Positions 44,381 through 52,424 of a stretch of DNA of 64,000 nt are shown piece after piece. This DNA comes from Novosphingobium sp. PP1Y (lineage in GTDB: Bacteria; Pseudomonadota; Alphaproteobacteria; Sphingomonadales; Sphingomonadaceae): contig NC_015580.1 of assembly GCF_000253255.1 (NCBI RefSeq), positions 589,001 to 653,000 on the forward strand, given 5' to 3'. The notes under the pieces were generated by a model. It was not told the origin of the DNA, did not search any database, and was given only the letters and a program-made list of their open reading frames with translations. A program made the translations under genes and the position numbers. Each line of letters opens with the position of its first letter. Positions within the stretch are counted from its first letter, which is position 1.

Positions 44381-44593
44381 TCAGGCAATTATATCCGGGA
44401 TTAGGTAATCCTCGATCTGCGCGATCTGATCCTTCAGGATGAGTTTGCGCTTCTTGAGCCTGGCAATCTGCAGCTGATCGGACGCTCCCGTGGCATTGAG
44501 AGCGTCGATGGCAGCGTCGAGATCGCGATGCTCGATCCTCAGGAGTTCTAGGCGCTTGCGCATTTCCTCTTCGGTCACGCCGGAATTCCTCAT
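44381..44593 (-). CDS. DUF465 (YdcH-like) family protein
   Basis: A 70-residue helical hairpin protein with EEEMRKRLELLRIEHRDLDAAIDAL and LKKRKLILKDQIAQIEDYL. The KKRKLxLKDxI pattern is diagnostic of DUF465. The function is unknown. A second short relative is encoded divergently 208 bases away. Confidence 0.88.
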   Translation of the reverse strand: MRNSGVTEEEMRKRLELLRIEHRDLDAAIDALNATGASDQLQIARLKKRKLILKDQIAQIEDYLIPDIIA

Positions 44594-44801
44594 AACTTTG
44601 CGCGGTTTGGGGCCGCGGCGCTGGTTTGGCTACTGGCCTGCTCAACGCAGCGACCATGCGATTCACCGAATATGAATCAATCATCCTCTTCGCAAGGTGG
44701 CCTGAATATGTTTGGATGACTTTGCGTCGTATCCGACAGGAGTCGAGTCGCCAATCCGGGAGCTCGGCGCGGATCCGGCCCCTTCAAGAGGAGAACCGTC
44801 C

Positions 44802-44957
44802 ATGGATAGTTCGCACGTCAGCGCCCTTCAACTCAAGCATGCCGGGATCGAACGCCGGCTTCACGACGAGATGGCCCGGCCGTTGCCTGACAATGCGGTA
44901 ATCCAGTCCCTCAAGAAGCGAAAGCTCAGACTCAAGGAAGAAATCGCCCGCTGTTAG
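44802..44957 (+). CDS. Short DUF465 family protein (51 aa)
   Basis: A 51-residue protein with HAGIERRLHDEM and SLKKRKLRLKEEI, the same helical pattern as the divergent 70-residue DUF465 protein. AAGAGGAGA precedes the ATG at good spacing and fixes the start although the frame is open further upstream. It lies upstream of ptsP with a 100-base gap. Confidence 0.85.
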   Translation: MDSSHVSALQLKHAGIERRLHDEMARPLPDNAVIQSLKKRKLRLKEEIARC

Positions 44958-45057
44958 GCGCGCGATCCCCCGCGTCGCAGAGATAAGTTCCGAATTAACC
45001 TGATTTCACGGTCCCGCTCCGTTCCCAAAGCGCTCCGATTGGGGTAGTTCTCAGGGT

Positions 45058-47334
45058 ATGACCAGCGGAGCCGTCGAAGCAGCACGAAACATTCTCACCC
45101 GCCTCCACGAGGTCATGGCTTCGCGCAGCAATGCGCAGGCCAAGCTGAACAACGTGGTGGAAGTGATAGGCGAGTGCCTCGATAGCGAGGTCTGCTCGAT
45201 CTACCTCCTGCGTGAGGGGATGCTGGAACTCTTCGCAACGCGCGGCCTGGCCCAGGAGGCTGTCCACGTCACGCGAATGGCGGTGGGTGAAGGTCTCGTC
45301 GGCACGATTGCCGACAATATCGAGACACTCAACCTCGCCGAAGCGACGGCGCACCCCGACTTCTCCTATCGTCCGGAAACGGGGGAAGAGAAGTTCCATT
45401 CCTTTGCGGGTGTACCGATCGTGCGGCGCGAACGTGCGGTTGGCGTGCTGTGCGTGCAGCACGTCGATCCGCGCCGCTACGAAGAAGTCGAGATCGAGGC
45501 CCTGCAGACAGTGGCGATGGTGCTCTCAGAGCTCATCACCAATGCGGACCTCATCGACGAAGTGGATACCCATTCCTTCGATGCGGCCAGCAACGGTCCG
45601 GAGCAGCTTCATGGCCTGACCCTGGTCAAGGGACTGGCATCGGGTACCGCGGTCTATCACCAGCCACGGGTGACCATCGAACATGTCGTCGCGGAAGACA
45701 CCGAGGCCGAGCGCCAGCGCGTCATCCTCGCCTTCGAGAAGATGCGCGAGCAGATCGACCGCATGGCCAGCCAGGCGGAATTCGGTGTGGGCGGAGAGCA
45801 TGAGGAGGTCCTCGAGACCTACCGCATGTTCGCTTACGACGAAGGTTGGACGCGCCGGATCAACGAGGCGATCGATTCGGGCCTGACCGCCGAGGCGGCG
45901 ATCGAACGCGTGCAACAGCGCACCCGCATGCGCATGCGCCAGATCGACGACCCGTTGCTGGCGGACCGCATGCACGACCTCGAGGACCTGGCGAACCGCC
46001 TGCTGCGGATCGTTTCAGGCCAGATGGGCACGGCGGCCTCGATGGGACTGCGCAGCGATGCGATCCTGATCGCACGCAATCTCGGCCCGGCCGAGCTTCT
46101 TGAGTACGACCGGCGGCGCCTGAAGGGCGTCATCCTCGAGGAAGGCTCGCTTACCAGCCACGTCGTCATCGTCGCGCGCGCCATGGGCGTGCCGGTGCTC
46201 GGACGGGTCCGCAGCATGCGTGGTATCGTGCGCGAAGGCGACCTGCTGCTCCTCGACGCCGACCAGGCCACGGCGATGGTGCGGCCCGCAGCGGGCATGA
46301 TCGAGGCCTTCGAGGCCCGTTTCGCCAAGAGCCGTGAGCGCCAGGCTGCCTATGCGGCGCTGCGCGACGTGCAGCCGGTTTCGCGCGACGGTGAGCGGAT
46401 CACGGTCATGATCAACGCGGGCCTGCGCGAGGACATCACCAATCTCAGCCTCACCGGCGCGGACGGCATCGGGCTGTTTCGCACCGAATTCCAGTTCCTC
46501 GTCTCGGCCACGCTGCCGCAACGTGAACGCCAGACCCGCCTCTATCGCGACGTGCTCGATGCGGCAGGGGACAAGCCGGTGATGTTCCGCACGGTCGACA
46601 TCGGCGGCGACAAGACCTTGCCCTACCTGCGGCACGACGACGGCGAGGGGGAGGAAAACCCGGCGATGGGCTGGCGCGCGCTGCGCGTGGCGCTTGAGCG
46701 CGACGGCCTGCTCAAGGCGCAGGCCCGTGCCTTGCTCGAGGCGGCTGCCGGGCGCACGCTCAACGTCATGTTCCCGATGGTGGCCGAACCCTGGGAGTTC
46801 GACGCCGCCAAGGCGGTGTTCGACAATCAGCTCGCCTATCTCAAGACGCAGAAGAAGGTCCTGCCCGAAGCGATCCGCTACGGGGTCATGCTCGAGGTTC
46901 CCGCGCTTGCCGAGCAGCTCGACCTGCTGGCGCCGAAGATCTCGTTCCTGTCGATCGGCACCAACGACCTGACCCAGTTCCTGTTTGCGGCGGACCGTTC
47001 GAACCCCAAACTGGCCGAACGCTATGACTGGCTGAGCCCGGCTATCCTGCGTTTCCTGCGGCGGGTTCTGCGCAACGTCGAGGGTCACAACGTCGATGTC
47101 GGCGTGTGCGGCGAGATGGGCGGGCGGCGGCTGGAAGCCCTCGCCCTGCTTGGCCTGGGGATCACGCGGCTGTCGATCACTCCGGCGTCGGTCGGTCCGA
47201 TCAAGGAGATCATCGGCAAGGTCGATATCTCGCAAATCCGTGAGGCCATGAACGGGTGGCTGGTCAACCCGCCGGAGAACATGCGCGCGACGCTGGCGCG
47301 CTGGGCTGCGGATCGAGAAATTCTCGTGGATTGA
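45058..47334 (+). CDS. ptsP: Phosphoenolpyruvate-protein phosphotransferase PtsP (EI-Ntr)
   Basis: First enzyme of the nitrogen phosphotransferase system; takes phosphate from PEP and passes it to NPr. The 758-residue protein has an N-terminal GAF domain (about 15-160), the EI N-terminal domain with active histidine in GSLTSHVVIVARAMG, and the PEP-binding TIM barrel with ADGIGLFRTEFQFL, TVDIGGDKTLPYL, MLEVPALAEQ, IGTNDLTQF and GVCGEMGG. The GAF domain may sense nitrogen metabolites. The partners ptsO/ptsN are not in the window. Confidence 0.95.
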   Translation: MTSGAVEAARNILTRLHEVMASRSNAQAKLNNVVEVIGECLDSEVCSIYLLREGMLELFATRGLAQEAVHVTRMAVGEGLVGTIADNIETLNLAEATAHPDFSYRPETGEEKFHSFAGVPIVRRERAVGVLCVQHVDPRRYEEVEIEALQTVAMVLSELITNADLIDEVDTHSFDAASNGPEQLHGLTLVKGLASGTAVYHQPRVTIEHVVAEDTEAERQRVILAFEKMREQIDRMASQAEFGVGGEHEEVLETYRMFAYDEGWTRRINEAIDSGLTAEAAIERVQQRTRMRMRQIDDPLLADRMHDLEDLANRLLRIVSGQMGTAASMGLRSDAILIARNLGPAELLEYDRRRLKGVILEEGSLTSHVVIVARAMGVPVLGRVRSMRGIVREGDLLLLDADQATAMVRPAAGMIEAFEARFAKSRERQAAYAALRDVQPVSRDGERITVMINAGLREDITNLSLTGADGIGLFRTEFQFLVSATLPQRERQTRLYRDVLDAAGDKPVMFRTVDIGGDKTLPYLRHDDGEGEENPAMGWRALRVALERDGLLKAQARALLEAAAGRTLNVMFPMVAEPWEFDAAKAVFDNQLAYLKTQKKVLPEAIRYGVMLEVPALAEQLDLLAPKISFLSIGTNDLTQFLFAADRSNPKLAERYDWLSPAILRFLRRVLRNVEGHNVDVGVCGEMGGRRLEALALLGLGITRLSITPASVGPIKEIIGKVDISQIREAMNGWLVNPPENMRATLARWAADREILVD

Positions 47335-47398
47335 CATAACTCTGGCGCAAGCAGAGGATATCCGTCGCCGGTCAGGCACGACCCACCGCATGCCCTTG

Positions 47399-47421
47399 AA
47401 TCAGAAACCTGCCTTCTGATT
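47399..47421 (+). terminator. Hairpin after ptsP
   Basis: Perfect eight-base arms AATCAGAA and TTCTGATT around a seven-base loop, 64 bases after the ptsP stop. No T-run, so termination is uncertain. Confidence 0.35.
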
Positions 47422-47494
47422 GACTTCGGGGACTCGTGCGTCTTGGGTTGGGCCGGATCGGGGCCGTATCACCTCATGTCCCTTCGGGAGCGGA

Positions 47495-48673
47495 ATGGAA
47501 GACGTCGAAAGCAACGGAGCGGCAGTATCGCCGACGACTGCGGGCAGCAGGCTGCGTCAGGCGCGTGAGGCTGCGGGGCTGACCCGCGCCGATATCGCCA
47601 CGCAGACGAAGATTGCCGAACGCCATCTCATCGCCATCGAGGAAGATCGCTTCAACGATCTCGCGGCGCGGACATACGCCGTCGGGTTTTCGCGTGCCTA
47701 CGCGCGCGCCCTCGGCATCGACGAAGTGGAAATCGCCGAGCAGGTTCGCGAACAGCTCCACGCGGGAGATCATTTGCGCTCCGAACTCGTCGAACCGAGC
47801 TTCGAGCCCGGCGATCCGGCCCGCGTTCCGCCAGTGCGCATGGCCTGGATCGCAGCGGCCGGCGTTGTCGTGGTGGTTGGCCTGCTGTTGGCCTTCTGGG
47901 GCAGCTTCCTTTCGCCCGAGGGCAAGTTGCCCGACCTGATCGCCGACAAGCCGGTGGCAACCGCCAGCAAGGCGCCTGTGCCGGGCCCGGCGGCCGCGCC
48001 CAGCCGGATGGCGGCGAACACGGGGCCGGTCGTGATGACCGCCACGGCCGACAGGGTCTGGGTCAAGGTCACTGACGCCGACGGCAAGCAGCTTCTGCAG
48101 AAGGAACTGGCGCTCGGCGAAAGCTGGACCGTGCCTCAGGATGCCGCGGGACCCGAACTGCGCACGGCTCGCCCTGACGCGCTGCAGTTGACGGTGGGCG
48201 GGCAGGCGGTGCCCGAGATCTCCGACAAGCCGACGCTGGTTTCAGGCATTTCCTTGGCGGCAGCCGATGTCCTCGCTCGGGGAGCGGGAGGTGCGGCAGG
48301 CGCGTCGACCCAGGCGGCCCCCGCGCCGGCCCAGACGCCGCGCACGATCGTCGCGCCGACGCGCGATCCGGTGCCGTCTGCGCAGGCGGATCGTCCCGGC
48401 ACTTTGCCGACGCCCAGCCCTACACCGGTCGCGGCATCGCGGGCGCCAGCGCCGCTCGCATCACCGCGGGCTGCCGCGCCGCGCCCTGCGGTAACGGCAT
48501 CCGCCACCGTGCGTGCGAAGCCCAGCGTTGCCGCTGCCGCACCGAGCGAGGCTGCATCGGCCAGGCCCGCGCCGCAAGCGAGGCCGACGTCCACAACTGC
48601 GCCTCTTCCGACGCCTTCGCCAACGCCCAGTCCGCGGCCGTCCGATCCTGCGGTTTCCACGGTTTCCGAGTAA
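47495..48673 (+). CDS. RodZ-like helix-turn-helix membrane protein
   Basis: A 392-residue protein: N-terminal HTH (GSRLRQAREAAGLTRADIATQTKIAERHL), one membrane helix (about 115-135), a DUF4115-like periplasmic beta domain (VWVKVTDADGKQLLQKEL) and a long Ala/Pro/Thr-rich C-terminal tail (about 260-392). The layout matches RodZ, which links MreB to the cell-wall machinery. GGGAG before the ATG fixes the start. Confidence 0.88.
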   Translation: MEDVESNGAAVSPTTAGSRLRQAREAAGLTRADIATQTKIAERHLIAIEEDRFNDLAARTYAVGFSRAYARALGIDEVEIAEQVREQLHAGDHLRSELVEPSFEPGDPARVPPVRMAWIAAAGVVVVVGLLLAFWGSFLSPEGKLPDLIADKPVATASKAPVPGPAAAPSRMAANTGPVVMTATADRVWVKVTDADGKQLLQKELALGESWTVPQDAAGPELRTARPDALQLTVGGQAVPEISDKPTLVSGISLAAADVLARGAGGAAGASTQAAPAPAQTPRTIVAPTRDPVPSAQADRPGTLPTPSPTPVAASRAPAPLASPRAAAPRPAVTASATVRAKPSVAAAAPSEAASARPAPQARPTSTTAPLPTPSPTPSPRPSDPAVSTVSE

Positions 48674-48733
48674 GGCTGCCTCGACACACACGTCCGCTTT
48701 CTGCAAACATCCGGCGTATCGCGCATGGTTAAT

Positions 48734-48787
48734 CGCCGGTTTTGCCGGCGCAGGCCAGAGTGCGATGCCATTGGGGGCAATGGCATC
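48734..48787 (+). terminator. Two hairpins between rodZ-like gene and cpoB
   Basis: CGCCGG/CCGGCG around TTTTG (48734-48750), then perfect ten-base arms GATGCCATTG/CAATGGCATC around GGGG (48764-48787), with one more CAATGG copy right after. They lie 61 to 114 bases after the rodZ-like stop, without T-runs. Confidence 0.4.
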
Positions 48788-48876
48788 GGGGGCAATGGTG
48801 ATGGGGCGGTGGGCCCCGACTTGGAGTAGATTTGGCGATGATTGGTTCACTTCGGGCTGGGCGAGGGATGCGGTTC

Positions 48877-49830
48877 ATGAGCGGACGCCTACTGGCGACC
48901 TCGGTCGTTGCAGCCCTGCTGGTTTGCGGGACGGTGCCGGCTCTGGCGCAGGATTCCACGGAAGGCCGCCTGACCAAGGTCGAGGCCGAAGTTCGGGCCT
49001 TGCAGCGCAAGGTCTTCCCGGGCGGCGATGGCAAGTTCTTTGAGCCGCAGATCTCCACGCCTGCGCCTTCGGCGTCTAGCGGGCCGCAAGTGCCCACCAG
49101 CACGCCGGTGACCGACCTGCTCGGACGCATGGACGCGGTCGAGGCGCAGATGAGCCGCCTGACAGCGCAAGTGGAACAGAATACCAACCGCCTGAACCAG
49201 CTGGAAGCGAAGCTGGCGGCCGACGCGCCGGTCGCGGCCGCTTCGGGTGCGGCTTCGCTGGCGGCGACCTCGGCGCCCGCAACGAGCGCGCCTGCCGCCA
49301 ACCTCTCTACGATGAGCGGCGTCGCCAACCAGCCATCCTCGCTTAACCGAACTCCGGTAACGGCCAAGCCGTCCGCGCCAGCGGTTCCTTCCGCGTCCCG
49401 CCTTCAGGCGGTGCAGGCCATCGTCAAGCCGCAGACGGACGATCCGGCCGACGATGAGTACAGCTACGGCTACCGTCTCTGGGATGCCAAGTTCTATCCC
49501 GAGGCGGAGCAGCAGCTGAAGCTGTTCCTCGAAAAGTACCCGAAGAGCAGCCGTGCAAGCTGGGGACGCAACCTTCTGGGCCGCGCTTATCTCGACGATG
49601 GCAATGCGCTCGAGGCGGCCAAGTGGTTCGTCCAGAACTACCAGGCCGACAAGAACGGCGAGCGTGCGCCTGACAGCCTGCTCTACCTGGCGGTTTCGAT
49701 GAAGCAGCTCAAGGATACCAAGCGCGCCTGTATCGCGCTGGCCGAATTCAGCCAGACCTATGCGGCCGAAGCGGCAGGTCGTCTCAAGAGCCTGTACGAC
49801 GCCACGCGCAATGGACTCTCCTGCAGCTGA
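48877..49830 (+). CDS. cpoB: Cell division coordinator CpoB / YbgF-like TPR protein
   Basis: Periplasmic Tol-Pal partner of about 317 residues. It has a signal peptide ending ALAQD, a coiled-coil trimerisation segment (TEGRLTKVEAEVRALQRKVF and MDAVEAQMSRLTAQVEQNTNRLNQLE), an Ala/Pro linker, and three C-terminal TPRs from YSYGYRLWDAKFYPEAEQQL on. GAGGG nine bases before this ATG decides the start; ATGs nine bases and 39 bases upstream are alternatives. It overlaps tilS by 20 bases. Confidence 0.85.
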   Translation: MSGRLLATSVVAALLVCGTVPALAQDSTEGRLTKVEAEVRALQRKVFPGGDGKFFEPQISTPAPSASSGPQVPTSTPVTDLLGRMDAVEAQMSRLTAQVEQNTNRLNQLEAKLAADAPVAAASGAASLAATSAPATSAPAANLSTMSGVANQPSSLNRTPVTAKPSAPAVPSASRLQAVQAIVKPQTDDPADDEYSYGYRLWDAKFYPEAEQQLKLFLEKYPKSSRASWGRNLLGRAYLDDGNALEAAKWFVQNYQADKNGERAPDSLLYLAVSMKQLKDTKRACIALAEFSQTYAAEAAGRLKSLYDATRNGLSCS

Positions 49831-50824
49831 TCCCTCGGCCGCGAGGCTGATTCCTCAGGCCGAGCGCGTAGCCCGGTTCCGCGAGGGACTGGCCGCGCTC
49901 TGGCCCGAGGCGATCGATGCGCAGCCCGCACGACTGGCGATTGCGGTGTCGGGCGGCCCTGACAGTACGGCGCTGCTCCTCCTCGCCGCTGCGGCGCTGC
50001 CGGGCCGGGTCGGGGCGGCAACCGTCGATCACGGCCTGCGCCCCGAAAGCGCGCAGGAAGCGGCCGACGTCGCCGCGCTATGTGCGCGCCTGGGCGTGCC
50101 GCACGAAACGCTTCGGGTCGAGGTGGCGCCCGGGAATGTCCAGGCCGAGGCGCGCAGCGCCCGGTATGCGGCGCTTGCCCGATGGATCGAGGCGCGGCAG
50201 CTGGCGGCGCTGGCGACCGCGCATCATGCCGACGATCAGGCCGAGACGCTGCTGATGCGCCTGAACCGGGCGAGCGGAGTCGCCGGGCTGGCCGGTACCC
50301 GCGGGCGCGGGCAGGTGCCCGATAGCGACATTCCCTTGCTGCGCCCGGTGCTCGGCTGGCGCCGCTCGGAATTGGCCGAGGTAGTAGCCGAGGCCGGAAT
50401 CCCGGCGGCGCAGGACCCCAGCAATGCGGACGACAAATATGATCGGGTGCGGGTGCGCAAGGCACTTGCCGATGCCGATTGGCTCGATGTTTCCGCGATC
50501 GCCCAGAGCGCGCAGTACATTGCCGAGGCCGATGCCGCGCTCGATTGGATGGCGGCGCTCGAATGGCGTTCGTGCGTCAAGAAGGAGCCGATGGGCCTGG
50601 GCTACCGGCCGCAGGCGCCGCGTGCCGTCGTCCTGCGGGTGCTTGCCCGGATCGTGCGTGAACTGGACGGAGCGGAGCCGCGCGGCAGTGCAGTGGCGCG
50701 GCTGTTCGAGACGCTGGTTCAGGGCAGTCCGGCGTCGATTGGCGCGCTTGTCGTGCGTCCCAATGCCGGGCGCTGGAGTTTCAGCAAGGCGCCGGTGCGC
50801 GCGGCCCGCCGCCCCAGGGCCTGA
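49811..50824 (+). CDS. tilS: tRNA(Ile)-lysidine synthetase
   Basis: Modifies C34 of tRNA-Ile2 to lysidine, changing its decoding from AUG to AUA. The 337-residue protein has the PP-loop SGGPDSTALLLL, VDHGLRPES and ATAHHADDQAETLLMRLNRASG, all diagnostic. It is shorter than E. coli TilS, lacking most of the C-terminal domains, as is usual in alphaproteobacteria. It starts inside cpoB in another frame. Confidence 0.95.
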   Translation: MDSPAADPSAARLIPQAERVARFREGLAALWPEAIDAQPARLAIAVSGGPDSTALLLLAAAALPGRVGAATVDHGLRPESAQEAADVAALCARLGVPHETLRVEVAPGNVQAEARSARYAALARWIEARQLAALATAHHADDQAETLLMRLNRASGVAGLAGTRGRGQVPDSDIPLLRPVLGWRRSELAEVVAEAGIPAAQDPSNADDKYDRVRVRKALADADWLDVSAIAQSAQYIAEADAALDWMAALEWRSCVKKEPMGLGYRPQAPRAVVLRVLARIVRELDGAEPRGSAVARLFETLVQGSPASIGALVVRPNAGRWSFSKAPVRAARRPRA

Positions 50825-50827
50825 CGG

Positions 50828-51502
50828 TCACGCGCCGACGAGGCTGTCGCCCATGCCAACCTGCTTGCCGCGGGTGATGTAGACCTTGTCGCCCAGCTTC
50901 GTGGTCCGGAACAGCTTGGCGGCGAAAGGCTCGGGCATGCCGATGCAGCCGTGGCTGGCATAGCCCAGCTCGACCTTGGAGCCGTGCAGGGTGATGCCGT
51001 CGTCGGTCAGCCGCTGCATGTAGGGCATCGGTGCGCCGGTGTAGATGTTGGACACGTGGTCCTTGTCCTTCTGCGTGATCGGGAAGACGCCGAGCGGGGT
51101 GGGCTTGTCCTCGGTGCCGAGCAGCACGGCAGTCGCGCCGATCTCGTAGCCGTTGCGGAACACGGAAAGGACGCGGGCGTCGAGGTCCACGGTCACGACG
51201 ATCGGACCGTCGGGGACATCGGTGTCGTCCCAGTGCCATTCGCCGTACTTGATCGGGCCGTCGATGGGCAGGATCCGCTTGATCACGAAAGGCTCGTCGG
51301 CCTTGGCGACAGGCGTTGCGGCCTGTGCGGCGAGGGCTTCGGAGGCAGGGGCCACCGTTGCCGGATCGGCCTTGGCCGCTGCCACGCGGGCTTCGGAGAG
51401 CGATGCGGGCTGCGGCTTGTCGGGAGACGCGGCAAGCATCAGGACGCCGGCAATGACGGCCAGGGCGATAAAGCCCGAAGCGAGGAGGATGCGTCCGTTC
51501 AC
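50828..51502 (-). CDS. L,D-transpeptidase (YkuD domain)
   Basis: A 224-residue membrane-anchored or secreted protein: N-terminal helix (ILLASGFIALAVIAGVLML), Ala-rich linker, and a YkuD domain with HGSKVELGYASHGCIGMP carrying the catalytic His and Cys. It probably makes 3-3 peptidoglycan cross-links or attaches lipoprotein. GTG start, preceded by AGGAC; the open frame continues upstream without family similarity. Convergent with tilS, three bases apart. Confidence 0.9.
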   Translation of the reverse strand: MNGRILLASGFIALAVIAGVLMLAASPDKPQPASLSEARVAAAKADPATVAPASEALAAQAATPVAKADEPFVIKRILPIDGPIKYGEWHWDDTDVPDGPIVVTVDLDARVLSVFRNGYEIGATAVLLGTEDKPTPLGVFPITQKDKDHVSNIYTGAPMPYMQRLTDDGITLHGSKVELGYASHGCIGMPEPFAAKLFRTTKLGDKVYITRGKQVGMGDSLVGA

Positions 51503-51674
51503 GTAGTCCTGTCCTTGACGAATCTGCCGGTACCGTTCTGGCGATGATCGCTTAAAACGGCGTGAAGTACCAGCGGCGCGGGGGCGCTGTCCCCTTGGAG
51601 GACTGCCGGGCCGCAAAAGTTAACGGCCACACTCCGGTGCCTGATCAAGCCATCGAGGGCCGCTGCGCGGCTTC

Positions 51675-52313
51675 TCAGTCGCCCTTGGGGCGGGCGATGC
51701 CTTCGCGCAGGATCGAGCAGGCCAGTTCCGCCATTTCGTCCGGATTGGTTTCGTCGGACCACACCATGTAGCGCAGGCCGAGGAAGACGTTCATGCCCAT
51801 GATCGCCCAGGCGTGGGCTTCGCCCAGGTCCTCGCGCAATTCGCCGCTGGCGATACCGGCCTTGAGCCTGTCGGTCATGCGCGCTGCCGTTGTTTCGTAG
51901 TGCGCGCGGAAGGCGGCGGGATCGACGAATTCGCACTCGTCTATGATCCGGTAGATCTCCTTGTGCTCACGCGCGAAGTGCAGGAACGCCCCGAGGGCAG
52001 CGCGTTCGCGGTCGAGCGCGGGAAGGGGCGGCTCCAGGGCCTTCTTGGCTGCCTCGCGCACTTTGCCGCTCATGTCGTCGACGAGCGCGCGGAAGATCTC
52101 ATCCTTCGAATCGAAGTAGGTGTAGAAACTGCCCAGCGCCGTTCCGGCCCTTCGGGTGATTCCCGTTATCGATGCCTCGTGAAACCCGTGCTCGCCGAAT
52201 TCGAGCGCCGCGGCGTCGAGCAACTTGCGCAGCGTCTTTCGTCCCCGCTCGGTTCTGGGAGCCTTGTCGGAGGGGGCGGAAATCTTGGGTTCGGGCGCAT
52301 CTGCTGTGGTCAC
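51675..52313 (-). CDS. TetR family transcriptional regulator
   Basis: A regulator of about 212 residues with the TetR helix-turn-helix LLDAAALEFGEHGFHEASITGITRRAG.. then GSFYTYFDSKDEIF, and a helical ligand domain. The start is uncertain: this GTG leaves the palindrome at 52359 upstream of the gene, while a TTG 90 bases earlier would place it inside the coding region. Divergent from a TonB receptor, which it probably controls together with the hydrolase and transporter. Confidence 0.85.
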   Translation of the reverse strand: MTTADAPEPKISAPSDKAPRTERGRKTLRKLLDAAALEFGEHGFHEASITGITRRAGTALGSFYTYFDSKDEIFRALVDDMSGKVREAAKKALEPPLPALDRERAALGAFLHFAREHKEIYRIIDECEFVDPAAFRAHYETTAARMTDRLKAGIASGELREDLGEAHAWAIMGMNVFLGLRYMVWSDETNPDEMAELACSILREGIARPKGD

Positions 52314-52358
52314 AATGCCACAGCTATCCCCTTCAATGGCGATTGGCAAATCTTCAAT

Positions 52359-52376
52359 GTTGAAACCTGATTCAAC
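52359..52376. promoter_or_regulatory. Palindrome between TetR and TonB receptor genes (candidate operator)
   Basis: GTTGAA-ACCTGA-TTCAAC: perfect six-base arms around a six-base spacer, between the divergent TetR gene and the TonB receptor (start 49 bases downstream). Size and place fit a TetR-family operator. Confidence 0.5.
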
Positions 52377-52424
52377 TCTCGGTATCGATAGCGGCAACGA
52401 CAAGGTTCATTGGGAGGTGAAGTG

